NCBI RefSeq assembly: GCF_001258055.1
Contig: NZ_CVRM01000022.1
Location: 62,001-126,000 of the forward strand
Origin: Phaeobacter italicus
Lineage (GTDB): Bacteria; Pseudomonadota; Alphaproteobacteria; Rhodobacterales; Rhodobacteraceae
Direction: 5' to 3'
Length of the DNA: 64,000 nt
Shown: piece after piece, positions 1 through 9,727 of the stretch
Layout of the letters: every line of letters starts with the position of its first letter
How positions within the stretch are numbered: position 1 is the stretch's first letter
Notes under the pieces: generated by a model
Databases searched by the model: none
What the model saw: the letters and a program-made list of their open reading frames with translations, nothing else
What the model was told of the DNA's origin: nothing
Program-made: the position numbers and the translations under genes

Positions 1-1
1 G

Positions 2-2140
2 GGGATGATTGCCGAAGAACTGATCGACGGCACGCCAGTTGAAATCCCGCACCTACGCGGCGACATCGAATTGCGCGACGTGTCGGTCAAGGATGCAGAT
101 GGCAATATGGTGCTGGAAGATGTCTCTCTGACCATTCCGGCAGGCAGTCGCGTCGCAATCGAAAGCGCAAACGAAGCAGAGCGTGCGGCCTTTGCCGCCC
201 TGTTGACCCGAGAGGTCATGCCGTATCGCGGATCGGTCAAAATTGCAGGGCGCCGATTGGATCAAATCCATCAAGGGGTGATTTCTGCCCGGATCGGATA
301 TGCCTATTCGCGTCCTTACCTGTTCAACGGCTCACTTGGCGACAACGTTTTGATGCCGCTGCGCGATCACCCTCACCTGCCGCCGGGGGCCGAGACCCGC
401 GGACCCGGAAAAGCAATGGTCGAGGCCTGCAAAGCGGGCAACAGCCCAGACACGTTGGCGGCGGACTGGATCAATCCTGCCTTGGCGGGGCTCGGCTCTG
501 AAGGGGAGCTGCGGGACTGGTGGTTCCAGCTGGTCGAAGCCATGGGCATTGATGAACAGCTGTTTCGACGCACGCTGCACACGCGGTTTCAGATCGGGCC
601 GCACCTTGGGTTGGTTCAGCAGGTGATCGCCCTGCGCCCACTGGTTGCAGAGCGGTTGTATCAGGCCGGCCTGTCAGATGTTGTGCACCGGTTCGACCCC
701 AACACGTTCAACCCCTCGGTGCCATTGGGGGGCAACATGTTGTTTGCAGCGCCAACGCGAGCGATTGCACCCGAAGAGCTGATCGCCCCGGATGGCCCTA
801 TCGTTACAGCGCTTCGTGACAACGGGCTCCGTGACGAGGTCATCGCCTTCGGCATCGGGGTGATGGAAACCCTGCAACAGACTTTTGGGCGGGCCAACAC
901 AGATCACCCCCTGTTCAAACGTCTCGGCCTTGATGAAGCACTGTATCAGCGCATCGCAGAAGTGGCGGATCGGCAGATGACCCTTGGCGTTTCCGGCCTG
1001 CGTGAAGAGGAGCGTGTCTTGCTCGCTTCCGTACCATTCCTGATGTCAGAGGATCAGATTGGCACCCCTTTCCCAGAGCGGTTCAAACGTCGCATTCTGG
1101 CCATGCGGCGCGAAACCGGCCCGGCGCTTCAGGCGCAATTGGGTGATTTGTTCATTCCGATCACCGAAGACGCCTACTTTCCACGGTTGACGGTTATGGA
1201 AAACGTCCTGTTCGGGCGTTTGTCCCTGATGGCAGGAGCCAAGGCAAAACAGGTTGAGGATCTTGTGGCTGACGTTCTGGAAGAACACGGGCTGCGCAAA
1301 CGGCTCGCACTGATCCTTTATGATCTACCCGCGGGTATTGGTGGCGCCTCGCTTGAGCCGGTTTTTCAGGAGCGCGCGGCCTTTACCCGCGCGGCAATCA
1401 AACGACCGGATGTCCTGATTCTGGATCACGCGCTCGCAAGCCACGACAGCGAAAGCCGTCTTCAGGCACGTGAACGTCTGGCGGGTCTATTGCCGAACGC
1501 GACGATGCTCTTCCTGGAGCAGCACTTCAACTATCCGGAACGCTATGATCTCTATGTGAAGATCCAGAATGGCAGGATCGATGGGGTTGCAGGCGGCCAA
1601 CCCGAGCCAGAGGAAAAGATCGGCAGCAGCGATCTCAACAAGCGGCTTGATGTCATCAAGAGCACGGACCTGTTCCGCAAGCTGGATGCACGCAACCAGC
1701 GGCTTCTTGCGTTTTCGGCCCGTTGGCATTCAGTGGGCAAGGGGGATTATGTCTTTCGCAAGGGGGACAGCGGTGACGCAGTGTTCCTGTGCCTCAAGGG
1801 GCGGGCAGAGCTGCATTGGCATGATGCCGAACCCGACGCAGAGCCGGTCTCTGTCATTGAACCTGGGCGTCTGATCGGTGATCTTGCCGTGATCCTGCGG
1901 GAAGAGCGGCAATTGGACCTCATTGCCGCTGAAGACTGCCGTTTCCTGCGCATTGGCGCAGAGGAATACCGCGCTGTCATCGAAACCGACGCAGGTGTCG
2001 CGACGCAGCTTTTGGAAACCGTGGCTGGCCATCTGGTGCGCGTGGCTGGCGTGGTTCGGGCCGCAGACCAGAACACCGCCGCGCCAAGCATGGCCGCCGC
2101 CAGCCGACCGGTCGAGGAGCAGACGGAAAATGTTCACTGA
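2..2140 (+). CDS. Degenerate ABC-type ATPase with C-terminal cyclic-nucleotide-binding domain (5' partial)
   Basis: The reading frame is open to the window edge, so the start is missing; the Met at position 5 is probably internal. Counting from that Met, residues 20-120 look like the first half of an ABC nucleotide-binding domain, but the Walker A position reads IESANEAERAA and lacks the G-x-x-G-x-G-K-S/T pattern. A helical insert of about 270 residues follows. The second half of the fold then resumes, with a signature-like GIGGAS near 441 and a Walker B strand (DVLILDH near 468-475) in which His replaces the usual catalytic Glu. Residues about 545-690 form a Crp-type cyclic-nucleotide-binding domain. 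The missing upstream part may hold a transmembrane exporter domain. ATP hydrolysis looks unlikely, so a regulatory or structural role is inferred. The 3' end overlaps the next gene by 11 bases. Confidence 0.75.
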   Translation, partial: GMIAEELIDGTPVEIPHLRGDIELRDVSVKDADGNMVLEDVSLTIPAGSRVAIESANEAERAAFAALLTREVMPYRGSVKIAGRRLDQIHQGVISARIGYAYSRPYLFNGSLGDNVLMPLRDHPHLPPGAETRGPGKAMVEACKAGNSPDTLAADWINPALAGLGSEGELRDWWFQLVEAMGIDEQLFRRTLHTRFQIGPHLGLVQQVIALRPLVAERLYQAGLSDVVHRFDPNTFNPSVPLGGNMLFAAPTRAIAPEELIAPDGPIVTALRDNGLRDEVIAFGIGVMETLQQTFGRANTDHPLFKRLGLDEALYQRIAEVADRQMTLGVSGLREEERVLLASVPFLMSEDQIGTPFPERFKRRILAMRRETGPALQAQLGDLFIPITEDAYFPRLTVMENVLFGRLSLMAGAKAKQVEDLVADVLEEHGLRKRLALILYDLPAGIGGASLEPVFQERAAFTRAAIKRPDVLILDHALASHDSESRLQARERLAGLLPNATMLFLEQHFNYPERYDLYVKIQNGRIDGVAGGQPEPEEKIGSSDLNKRLDVIKSTDLFRKLDARNQRLLAFSARWHSVGKGDYVFRKGDSGDAVFLCLKGRAELHWHDAEPDAEPVSVIEPGRLIGDLAVILREERQLDLIAAEDCRFLRIGAEEYRAVIETDAGVATQLLETVAGHLVRVAGVVRAADQNTAAPSMAAASRPVEEQTENVH

Positions 2141-3041
2141 GCGTGACTATGCAGCCCAACGCCTGCTGATCGAGCGGGCCCGCGAGAAAGCCCAGCTCTG
2201 GCGTCTGTGCCTTGGGCTGTTGGTTGTTGCAATGACCAGCTATTTGCTTACGGCCACAGCACTGCCGATCTTGGGCGGCCTTTTTCCAGGGCAATGGCTG
2301 TGGGATCTGCCAACAGGCGCAACGCCGACTGCGATGTTCGTCCTGTTGGGCAGTTTTCTATTCATCACCCTGGGTGTGGCGCTGGCCTTGCGGTTGTTGC
2401 ACCAAAGGCAGCTGGTGGAGATCCTTGGGCCGCTTCCCCTGGCATTCTGGCAGTTTCTGCGGGTGTCCGGCGCGCTCCTTCTGCTGGGGCTGGCTCTGCT
2501 TGCAGTGTTTGTGTTGTTACCTGTCGATCTCAGTGGCGGGCGAGCGGAGCCGCTGGTTCAGAACATGCCAATCCGCCTGTGGCTGGTGCTCTTGCTGCCG
2601 GCTCTGGCGGCGGTTCTGATTCAGATCAGCGCTGAAGAAATCCTGTTCCGGGGGTATGTCCAGCAAACCCTGGCCGCGCGATTTCGCAGCCCTCTGGTCT
2701 GGCTAATCCTGCCAAGCGCGTTGTTTGCTATTGGACATTACGTGCCTGCAGACGCCGGTGACAACGCTGCGCTGATCGCGCTGTGGGCGGGGCTGTTCGG
2801 TGTGCTGATGGCGGATCTGACGGCAAGGGCGGGCAGTCTTGGCCCTGCCTGCGCCGTGCATTTTTTCAACAACATTCTGGCAATGCTGATTTTTGGCTCA
2901 CCCACGAACCTTTCCGGGCTCGCGCTTTATCTGTTGCCGTATGAGCTGTCAGACACGGTTGCTGTCCGCCAGATGCTGTGGCTGGACGGGGCCATCATCT
3001 TGCTTGGTTGGCTTGCGGCACGGCTGGCTATTCGCCGCTGA
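2130..3041 (+). CDS. CPBP family intramembrane metalloprotease
   Basis: This 303-residue membrane protein carries the three CPBP (Abi/Rce1-like) motifs: EEILFR (EExxxR), FAIGH (FxxxH) and HFFNN (HxxxN). These supply the catalytic Glu and the metal-binding His residues of a glutamic/metal intramembrane protease. Several hydrophobic segments surround them. The start ATG at 2130 was chosen because it sits inside the end of the preceding gene, giving translational coupling, and because the residues further upstream are read from that gene in another frame. The tight overlap suggests that it works with the cyclic-nucleotide-binding ABC-like protein. The substrate is unknown. Confidence 0.85.
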   Translation: MFTERDYAAQRLLIERAREKAQLWRLCLGLLVVAMTSYLLTATALPILGGLFPGQWLWDLPTGATPTAMFVLLGSFLFITLGVALALRLLHQRQLVEILGPLPLAFWQFLRVSGALLLLGLALLAVFVLLPVDLSGGRAEPLVQNMPIRLWLVLLLPALAAVLIQISAEEILFRGYVQQTLAARFRSPLVWLILPSALFAIGHYVPADAGDNAALIALWAGLFGVLMADLTARAGSLGPACAVHFFNNILAMLIFGSPTNLSGLALYLLPYELSDTVAVRQMLWLDGAIILLGWLAARLAIRR

Positions 3042-3103
3042 TTGCAATTACTGACGTAGGGTCTTATTTGGGATGTCAAACCGCCCCTACAAAGGCATGG
3101 CTA

Positions 3104-4048
3104 ATGAACTGGATTACCAACTACGTCCGGCCGCGGATCAACTCGATCTTCTCGCGCCGCGAAGTTCCTGAGAACCTTTGGCGCAAGTGCGATGAATGCG
3201 GCACGATGCTGTTTCACCGCGAGCTGAGTGACAATCTGAACGTCTGCAACAACTGCGGGCACCACATGCATATCTCGCCGCGTGACCGTTTCACCGCGCT
3301 GTTTGACGGTGGCGTGTTCACAGAGGTTGCCGTGCCCGAGCCACTGGCCGACCCGCTGAAATTCAAGGACCAGAAGAAATATCCGGACCGGATGAAAGCG
3401 GCGCAGAAAAAAGCTGGTGAGAAAGAGGCCATGCTGGTGGCCGCAGGTGAAATCGGTCGTACCCCGATCGTGGCTGCTGCACAGGACTTTTCCTTCATGG
3501 GAGGGTCGATGGGCATGTATGTCGGCAACGCCATCATCGCCGCAGCCGAGGAGGCCGTGAAGCTTGGCCGCCCCCTAATCCTGTTTTCCGCTGCCGGTGG
3601 TGCGCGCATGCAGGAAGGCATCCTGTCACTGATGCAGATGCCGCGGACCACGGTGGCAGTTCAGATGCTGAAAGAGGCAGGTCTGCCCTATATCGTCGTT
3701 CTGACACACCCGACCACGGGTGGTGTGACCGCATCCTATGCAATGCTGGGCGATGTTCATATCTCTGAACCCAACGCGCTGATCTGCTTTGCCGGTCCTC
3801 GCGTTATTGAACAGACCATCCGTGAAAAACTGCCCGAGGGTTTCCAGCGGGCCGAGTACCTGCTGGATCACGGCATGCTGGACCGGGTGACGCCGCGCAC
3901 CGAGATGCGCAACGAGTTGATCACCATCACCCGTATGCTGATGGGCCTGCCACCGCAGATCGTTGGCGATCTGCCCGCTCCCGATGGTGAGGCGGACGCC
4001 GCGAACGGCGGCAATGATGCCGCCCCGGCGCCCTCGGCAAAAGGCTGA
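3104..4048 (+). CDS. accD: Acetyl-CoA carboxylase carboxyltransferase subunit beta
   Basis: AccD, with AccA, transfers the carboxyl group from carboxybiotin-BCCP to acetyl-CoA, giving malonyl-CoA for fatty acid synthesis in the cytoplasm. The 314-residue protein begins [10 protein letters not shown] and has the N-terminal four-cysteine zinc finger (Cys29, Cys32, Cys48, Cys51). The crotonase-like carboxyltransferase core follows, including the stretch [12 protein letters not shown]. The start at 3104 gives the standard N-terminus; the reading frame extends upstream but has no family similarity there. The C-terminal tail is rich in Ala, Asp and Pro. It lies just before folC, a common accD-folC arrangement. 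Confidence 0.97.
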   Translation: MNWITNYVRPRINSIFSRREVPENLWRKCDECGTMLFHRELSDNLNVCNNCGHHMHISPRDRFTALFDGGVFTEVAVPEPLADPLKFKDQKKYPDRMKAAQKKAGEKEAMLVAAGEIGRTPIVAAAQDFSFMGGSMGMYVGNAIIAAAEEAVKLGRPLILFSAAGGARMQEGILSLMQMPRTTVAVQMLKEAGLPYIVVLTHPTTGGVTASYAMLGDVHISEPNALICFAGPRVIEQTIREKLPEGFQRAEYLLDHGMLDRVTPRTEMRNELITITRMLMGLPPQIVGDLPAPDGEADAANGGNDAAPAPSAKG

Positions 4049-4070
4049 TCCTGCTACACAGAACCTGAGT

Positions 4071-4100
4071 GGCCCGTCCGTTCCGGGCGGGCCGTTTTCA
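4071..4100 (+). terminator. Hairpin terminator between accD and folC
   Basis: GGCCCGTCCG and CGGGCGGGCC form a 10-bp stem with one G-T pair around a 3-base loop (4071-4093), followed by a short T-rich stretch (GTTTTCATTT). It lies 22 bases after the accD stop. It may terminate or only attenuate readthrough into folC. Confidence 0.65.
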
Positions 4101-4153
4101 TTTGATCCGGACGATCCGTCCTCTTCCCTGTTGCTGCCAGAGACCCCCTATCC

Positions 4154-5422
4154 ATGACACAGACATCTGACGCGATCCTTGCCCGCATGATGGCGCTGCA
4201 CCCCAAGATCATCGATCTGACCCTGGATCGCGTCTGGCGGCTGCTCGGGGCGCTGGACAACCCGCAGGAGAAACTGCCTCCGGTGATCCATGTTGCCGGC
4301 ACAAATGGAAAAGGGTCGACCCAATCCATGATCCGTGCAGGGCTCGAAGGCATGGGCAAGGCTGTTCACGCCTATACCTCGCCACATCTGGCCCGCTTTC
4401 ACGAGCGTATCCGCCTGGCTGGCTCGCTGATTTCAGAGGATCACCTGACCGACATTCTCGACGAATGCTACCGCGCCAATGGCGGTGAAGATATCACCTA
4501 TTTTGAAATCACCACGGTTGCGGGCCTGCTGGCCTTTTCGCGCACCCCGGCAGACTACACCCTGCTCGAGGTCGGTTTGGGTGGCCGTCTGGATGCAACC
4601 AACGTCATCACGCCAGAACTGTCGATCATCACACCTGTATCGATCGATCATGAACAGTTCCTTGGCAATACGATTGCCAAGATCGCAGCGGAGAAGGCGG
4701 GCATCATCAAGCGTGGCGTTCCCGTTGTGGTCGGCCCTCAGCACGAGGACGCGCTGGAGGTGATCGAAGCGACCACCGCCCGTCTGGGTGCGCCGGTCCT
4801 GGCCTATGGCCAGCACTGGCATGTGCAGGAAGAGCGTGGTCGCCTGGTGTTTCAGGATGAAAACGGCCTTCTGGATCTGCCTCTACCTGCGCTTCTGGGT
4901 GCCCATCAGATCCAGAACGCGGGGGCTGCATTGGCTGCTTTGCGCCACCTCGGTGCGGATGAAGCCGCCTGCGAGGCCGCGATGACCAACGCCGAATGGC
5001 CCGCGCGGATGCAGCGGCTGAAGACCGGCCCCCTGGTCGAGGCTGCAGGTGATGCGGAACTGTGGCTGGATGGTGGGCATAATGCGGCTGCCGGAATTGC
5101 CTTGGCTGACGTGCTGGCCGACCTGCCGAAACGTCCGACGCATCTGATCTGCGGGATGCTGAACACCAAGGACGTCAAGGGCTACATGGCCCCTCTGGCC
5201 GCACAGGCTGCAAGCCTCACCGCGATTTCGATCCCCGATGAGATCAACACCCTCAGCGCAGAGGAAACCGAAGCTGCGGCGAAATCCGTGGGACTTGAGG
5301 CAACAACCGCAGCCAATACACTGGCTGCACTCCAGGCAATCCTGGCCAAGGATCCAACCGCCCGTGTGCTGATCTGCGGCTCGCTTTATCTCGCAGGTCA
5401 CATTCTGCGCGAAAACGGCTGA
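4154..5422 (+). CDS. folC: Bifunctional dihydrofolate synthase / folylpolyglutamate synthase
   Basis: FolC adds L-glutamate to dihydropteroate and then extends the gamma-glutamyl tail of reduced folates, using ATP. The 422-residue protein is a typical Mur-ligase-type enzyme. It has the P-loop HVAGTNGKGST at residues 46-56, the region LLEVGLGGRLDATN, the ligase motif SIDHEQFLG and a C-terminal Mur-ligase domain with WLDGGHN. Length matches the family. It is downstream of accD with a hairpin between them and is followed by a strong terminator. Confidence 0.96.
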   Translation: MTQTSDAILARMMALHPKIIDLTLDRVWRLLGALDNPQEKLPPVIHVAGTNGKGSTQSMIRAGLEGMGKAVHAYTSPHLARFHERIRLAGSLISEDHLTDILDECYRANGGEDITYFEITTVAGLLAFSRTPADYTLLEVGLGGRLDATNVITPELSIITPVSIDHEQFLGNTIAKIAAEKAGIIKRGVPVVVGPQHEDALEVIEATTARLGAPVLAYGQHWHVQEERGRLVFQDENGLLDLPLPALLGAHQIQNAGAALAALRHLGADEAACEAAMTNAEWPARMQRLKTGPLVEAAGDAELWLDGGHNAAAGIALADVLADLPKRPTHLICGMLNTKDVKGYMAPLAAQAASLTAISIPDEINTLSAEETEAAAKSVGLEATTAANTLAALQAILAKDPTARVLICGSLYLAGHILRENG

Positions 5423-5456
5423 CGGACGTTGATCTGACGGCAACAGGACCAGAATA

Positions 5457-5485
5457 GGGGGCGGGAGCGCCCCCTTTTTGTTTTT
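5457..5485 (+). terminator. Rho-independent terminator of folC
   Basis: GGGGGCG (5457-5463) and CGCCCCC (5468-5474) form a perfect 7-bp stem with a GGAG loop, followed by TTTTTGTTTTT. It starts 34 bases after the folC stop. Confidence 0.85.
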
Positions 5486-5540
5486 GCCGCGACGGCGCAA
5501 GGCGGTGGCATGTTGGGCGGTTCAGGCCAGTTCGGCGTTT

Positions 5541-5606
5541 GTCATCTTTCCCCAAATACTCCGGGGGTGAGACAGCGCAGCTGTCGAGGGGGCAGCGCCC
5601 CCAATC
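5541..5606 (-). repeat. Dispersed intergenic element, copy 1
   Basis: Read on the minus strand, this stretch has a GGGGGCGCTGCCCCC hairpin, then a CCCCTCG motif, and then CACCCCCGGAGTATTTGGGG followed by an A/G-rich end. A second related copy is at 35575-35632 on the plus strand. It lies directly after the zapE stop, reading in the direction of zapE, so it may double as that gene's transcript end. Confidence 0.45.
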
Positions 5607-5616
5607 TTGCAGGGCT

Positions 5617-6687
5617 TCAACCCGCCTTGCCCCAGTCCTGATCCTGCATTTCCCGCAACCGCGAAGCGGTACGTTCAAATTCAAACGTGCCTTCGCCCTC
5701 AACATAGAGCATTTCGGGCTGGGCCGCGGCGGAGCAAATCAATCTGACCTTTGCCTCATAAAGCGCATCAATCAGCGTCACGAAGCGTTTTGCCTCGTTG
5801 AAGTTGTTACGCGACAGGCGGGGGATATCTTCAAGGATGAGAACCTTCACCTCTTCAGCGATGGCAAGATAGTCACCGGGCCCCAGCATCTTGCCGCATA
5901 GGTCGTAAAAGGTGGCGCGGGCGACACCATTGCGAAAGGCTGGCAAGGTGACTTCGCGGCCTTTGACTTCCAGGGTGAGCGGTTGCGCCGGTCCGCCTGA
6001 CAGATCTTCCCAGACAGCCCGGATCTTGGCCCGAGAGTCTGCGTCAACGGGCGCGAAATAGACCTGTTCACCGGTCAGCCGATCCTGCCGATAATCCACC
6101 GGGCTCACCATTTCGTGGACCTCCATCTGCTCTTTGATGAGGGCGATGAAGGGCAAGAACAGCTGCCGGTTCAATCCGTTCTTATAAAGATCATCCGGCA
6201 CACGGTTGGAGGTGGTGATCACCGTCACTCCGGCTTCAAACAGCGCTTCAAACAGGCGACCAACGATCATCGCATCGGTGATATCGGTGATCTGCATCTC
6301 GTCAAAGGCCAGCAGGCGCACGCTATCGGCGACCTCCTTTGCGACAGGGGCCAGTGCGTCCTCGGTGCCGCTTTGCCGGGCCTCATGCATCTTGCTGTGT
6401 ATCTCTTGCATAAAGGCGTGAAAATGGACGCGACGGGCGGGCACGCCTTGCAGGCTGTCGACAAAGAGATCCATCAGCATGGATTTACCACGCCCGACAC
6501 CGCCCCAGAGATAAAGGCCGCGCACGGACTGATAGCTGGCCTTGCGAAAGAACCCGCGTTTCACCGGAGGCGCCATCAGCCCTTCGGCGATACGATCGAA
6601 ATGCGGCAACACCGCCTCTTGGGCAGCATCGGGCTTCAATTCACCCGCGTCGATTTTCTGCTGATACAGCGTGCTCAGATGCGTCAT
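5617..6687 (-). CDS. zapE: Cell division protein ZapE (AFG1-like ATPase)
   Basis: This is a 356-residue P-loop ATPase of the AFG1/ZapE family. In E. coli, ZapE associates with the Z-ring during late constriction. The Walker A motif is GGVGRGKSMLMD and a Walker B-type LLAFDEMQITD follows. The C-terminal part has the family stretch NNFNEAKRFVTLIDALYE. The start at 6687 (MTHLSTLYQQ) was chosen because the further upstream frame (to 6804) is basic and unlike the family. It is transcribed away from the MFS gene at 6910. Confidence 0.9.
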   Translation of the reverse strand: MTHLSTLYQQKIDAGELKPDAAQEAVLPHFDRIAEGLMAPPVKRGFFRKASYQSVRGLYLWGGVGRGKSMLMDLFVDSLQGVPARRVHFHAFMQEIHSKMHEARQSGTEDALAPVAKEVADSVRLLAFDEMQITDITDAMIVGRLFEALFEAGVTVITTSNRVPDDLYKNGLNRQLFLPFIALIKEQMEVHEMVSPVDYRQDRLTGEQVYFAPVDADSRAKIRAVWEDLSGGPAQPLTLEVKGREVTLPAFRNGVARATFYDLCGKMLGPGDYLAIAEEVKVLILEDIPRLSRNNFNEAKRFVTLIDALYEAKVRLICSAAAQPEMLYVEGEGTFEFERTASRLREMQDQDWGKAG

Positions 6688-6909
6688 GGCAAAGGGATAG
6701 CGCGCCGGACGGCGGATGGGAAGCGATGGAAAACCACATGCGGGCAAAGGTTTGTTATCAGCCATCCGCCCCTTGCGGCTGTTCACATCAGTTTTGCTTA
6801 ACATACCCCGAAGAAATGCTGATTTGACCGGTGAGGGGATTTGGCTACCGTGGCCATCCGAATGTCTGGCAGATCATGGTCCTGCCATTTGATGAGCAGG
6901 AGAGACCCC

Positions 6910-8148
6910 ATGCCCCGCGCCACGCCCTTGTTTACCCCGGTTTTGATCGTGGGCTGCGTCATTATCATGATGAGCTTTGCCGTGCGCGCTTCATTCGGGG
7001 TGTTCCAGATCCCGATCGCGGAAGAGTTTGGCTGGCTGCGCTCTGAATTCTCGCTCGCCATCGCCATTCAAAACCTCGCCTGGGGGATCGGTCAGCCCAT
7101 TTTTGGCGCGGTGGCTGAGAAGATCGGGGATCGCAAGGCCATTGTCCTTGGCGCTGTCGTCTACGCCGCCGGTCTGGTCCTGAGCGCAGGTGCCACGACG
7201 CCATTTCAGATGCAGGCCTACGAGTGGCTTGTGGGCTTTGGGATCGCAGGCACCGGTTTTGGTGTGGTTTTGGCGGTCGTGGGGCGGGCCAGCTCTGATG
7301 AGAACCGATCCATGTCGCTTGCGATTGTTACCGCAGCCGGATCGGCAGGCCAGATCGTCGGCGCGCCGACAGCAGAGTTCCTGCTGACCATGATGAGCTG
7401 GCAGATGGTGTTTCTGGTGTTTGCGGTCAGTGTTCTGGCCCTCATCCTGACGCTGCCATTGATGCGGGCGCCAGAGGTCGCGAGCAAAGCCGAACTGGAA
7501 GAGAGCCTGGGGCAGATCCTGGTCAAGGCGTTCAAGGATCCCAGCTACACGATGATCTTCCTGGGCTTTTTCAGCTGTGGTTACCAGTTGGCGTTCATCA
7601 CGGCTCATTTCCCTGCCTTCGTCACCGAGATGTGCGGCCCTATCATGCCCGGCGGTGTGCTGCATTCGGTTGGTGTCACGACGACATCCGCGCTTGGCGC
7701 GGTTGCAATTTCGTTGATCGGCGCGGCGAATGTCGCGGGTACGCTGTTCGCTGGCTATCTGGGTAAGCGGTACACCAAGAAATATCTTCTGGCGGGGATC
7801 TACACTGCGCGTACGGTTGTCGCTGCGGTATTTATCCTGCTGCCGATTACCCCCCTATCGGTCATCATTTTTTCGGTCGTGATGGGGTCACTCTGGCTTG
7901 CCACGGTGCCACTGACCTCTGGTTTGGTCGCGCATATCTATGGTCTGCGCTACATGGGCACGCTTTATGGCATCGTGTTCCTCAGCCACCAGATTGGCGG
8001 GTTCCTGGGGGTCTGGTTGGGTGGCCGGATGTATGACATCTACGGCGATTACACGCTGGTGTGGTGGATCGGCGTTGGCGTTGGTGCCTTCAGTGCCATC
8101 GTGCACCTGCCGATCCGCGAGCGGCCCCTCGCGGCGGCCGCCGCCTGA
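6910..8148 (+). CDS. MFS transporter (oxalate/formate or monocarboxylate type)
   Basis: The protein has 412 residues and about 12 hydrophobic segments, with the MFS loop 2-3 motif region seen as GAVAEKIGDRKAIVLG. The overall pattern (N-terminal FGVFQIPIAEEFGW, later YLGKRYTKKYLLAGIYTAR) resembles the monocarboxylate/oxalate-formate branch of MFS carriers. The start at 6910 is preceded by CAGGAGAGACCCC, a good ribosome binding site. It is convergent with the ornithine-cyclodeaminase-like gene. The substrate cannot be read from the sequence. Confidence 0.85.
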   Translation: MPRATPLFTPVLIVGCVIIMMSFAVRASFGVFQIPIAEEFGWLRSEFSLAIAIQNLAWGIGQPIFGAVAEKIGDRKAIVLGAVVYAAGLVLSAGATTPFQMQAYEWLVGFGIAGTGFGVVLAVVGRASSDENRSMSLAIVTAAGSAGQIVGAPTAEFLLTMMSWQMVFLVFAVSVLALILTLPLMRAPEVASKAELEESLGQILVKAFKDPSYTMIFLGFFSCGYQLAFITAHFPAFVTEMCGPIMPGGVLHSVGVTTTSALGAVAISLIGAANVAGTLFAGYLGKRYTKKYLLAGIYTARTVVAAVFILLPITPLSVIIFSVVMGSLWLATVPLTSGLVAHIYGLRYMGTLYGIVFLSHQIGGFLGVWLGGRMYDIYGDYTLVWWIGVGVGAFSAIVHLPIRERPLAAAAA

Positions 8149-8180
8149 ATGGGCGGCAGCCTGTCTGGGTCTGCGTGCAA

Positions 8181-9101
8181 TCAGGTTGTTGCGCGCCAGC
8201 GTTCCAGAATGTGGCGGCTGGTCATCAGATCAAGATGGGCCCCACCGCCGTTCTTGAACAGGGTGATCTGACCTGGATCGAAGGCAGGAAAGCTGTCCAA
8301 TGCATAGAAGTCCGCGAGGATGTCCTCCCGTTGGATGGCCCCATTGGCGAGCGGGATCTTGAACTCACCAATGTGGTCAATGGTTGTGTCAAAGCTGTCG
8401 CAATAGATCTGTGAGCGCTGAAGAGCGGTATCGTCCGCCTCGCGCATGTCCGGGCGATAGGCGCCGATCATGTTCAGGTGCTGACCGGGGCGCAACCATT
8501 CCCCCCGGATCACCGGGGTTGAGGACATGGTGCAGGTGATGATGATATCAGTGGCCCGGACTGCGGCTTCGAGATCGGGGGCAGTCTGGGTGCCCGGATA
8601 GGCAGCTGTGAGCGCGTCTGCTTTGGTGATTGTTCGGTTCCAGATACGGATCTGCGCCTCTGGATAAGCCGTGCCAAAGGCTTCGATCAGAGATGCGCCA
8701 ACCGTGCCGGCCCCCACGATCAGGATCTCGCGACTGTCAGGGTTGGCAAGGCGCAGCGCGCCAAGGAGCGTATCGCCAGCGGTTTTCCACTTTGTCACGA
8801 GGTGAAAGTCGACCAGAGCTTCCAGCACCCCGTCTCCATCGCCGTAGAGATAGACACCGCCATTGATCATCGGCTTGCCATGTTCCGGATTGCCGGGGAA
8901 CACCGTCGCGTTCTTTACCGCAAGCCCCATGCCGTCGATCCATGCGGCGCGGTTCAGCAGGGTGTCCTTGCCGCGATACAGGAAACTGTCGGCGACCTCT
9001 GCCTTGGGCAGCTTGTGCCCGGCGGCCAGCGCATCACAGAACGCCAGCCAATCAAGATTGGCTTCGCCTTCGGCAAACGGGATGTGCAGGATGTTGGTCA
9101 T
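8181..9101 (-). CDS. Ornithine cyclodeaminase / mu-crystallin family protein
   Basis: The 306-residue protein has the Rossmann NAD(P)-binding region ILIVGAGTVGASLIEAF and downstream IITCTMSSTPVI, as in ornithine cyclodeaminase, alanine dehydrogenase (archaeal type) and ketimine reductases. The N-terminal half has the substrate-domain pattern around AAWIDGMGLAVKNATVFPGN. The exact reaction is uncertain: deamination of ornithine to proline, or reduction of a cyclic imine. Its ATG overlaps the stop of the HAD phosphatase gene by 4 bases (ATGA), so the two are probably translated together. Confidence 0.85.
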   Translation of the reverse strand: MTNILHIPFAEGEANLDWLAFCDALAAGHKLPKAEVADSFLYRGKDTLLNRAAWIDGMGLAVKNATVFPGNPEHGKPMINGGVYLYGDGDGVLEALVDFHLVTKWKTAGDTLLGALRLANPDSREILIVGAGTVGASLIEAFGTAYPEAQIRIWNRTITKADALTAAYPGTQTAPDLEAAVRATDIIITCTMSSTPVIRGEWLRPGQHLNMIGAYRPDMREADDTALQRSQIYCDSFDTTIDHIGEFKIPLANGAIQREDILADFYALDSFPAFDPGQITLFKNGGGAHLDLMTSRHILERWRATT

Positions 9102-9718
9102 GTCGCGTCCTCTTCGCTCAGGAGCCCTTCATCCACGAGGCGGCGGGCGAGAGTATCCGGGGTGGTGAACAAATGTGTGTTCCATCCCCGCTCTGCCGCA
9201 GCTGCGATATTTTCAGGGCGGTCGTCGGTAAACAAAAGCCGGTTCGGGGCAACCTTGCTGCCGCGTTCCAGGTGTTCATAAATTTCGGGTTCAGGCTTTA
9301 GCGTGCCGAGATAGCCAGAGACATAGGCCTGATCAAATTCCTTGAAGAAGGGATAGACTGTGCTTGCCAGTTCGAACGGGCCGATGCCGAAATTGGACAG
9401 GGCAAAGACAGGAACGCCTGCACGCCTCAGATTGCGTAGCAGTCTTACGGAGTGGGGGATTTCTGCATAGGCCATCTTTAGCCAGCTGTCATGCCATTGG
9501 CGGATCTCGTCGGCCCAGGCAGGGTGACGTTCGGCCAGGTCATAGACCGCGCTTTTAAAGTCATCTCCCCGATCCAGTCCTTCGTTCATGCCCAGCAGAT
9601 CGACCTCCTGAAACAGGCGCATGCGCTCTGCCTCTCCCAGTCTGCTGTCATAAAAACGCTCGGGATCCCATTCGATCAGGACGCGACCAATATCAAAAAC
9701 GACGGCATCAATAGGCAT
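9098..9718 (-). CDS. HAD family hydrolase (HAD-IA, YihX/haloacid dehalogenase-like)
   Basis: This 206-residue HAD-IA hydrolase has motif I VVFDIGRVLIEWD, motif II with Ser in VFALSNFG, the conserved Lys region LGTLKPEPEIYEH and motif III/IV LLFTDDRPENIAAA. Asp in motif I is the nucleophile for phosphate ester hydrolysis. It is similar in layout to YihX-type sugar phosphatases. It sits upstream of, and overlaps, the cyclodeaminase-like gene, and 9 bases downstream of the DMT transporter stop, so the three may form one transcript. Confidence 0.88.
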   Translation of the reverse strand: MPIDAVVFDIGRVLIEWDPERFYDSRLGEAERMRLFQEVDLLGMNEGLDRGDDFKSAVYDLAERHPAWADEIRQWHDSWLKMAYAEIPHSVRLLRNLRRAGVPVFALSNFGIGPFELASTVYPFFKEFDQAYVSGYLGTLKPEPEIYEHLERGSKVAPNRLLFTDDRPENIAAAAERGWNTHLFTTPDTLARRLVDEGLLSEEDAT

Positions 9719-9727
9719 TCGTGTCTC

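Noticed and set aside
1923-2129. Longer N-terminus for the CPBP protease starting at 1923
   Set aside because: These codons overlap the cyclic-nucleotide-binding domain in another frame and look non-coding; ATG 2130 gives the normal length.
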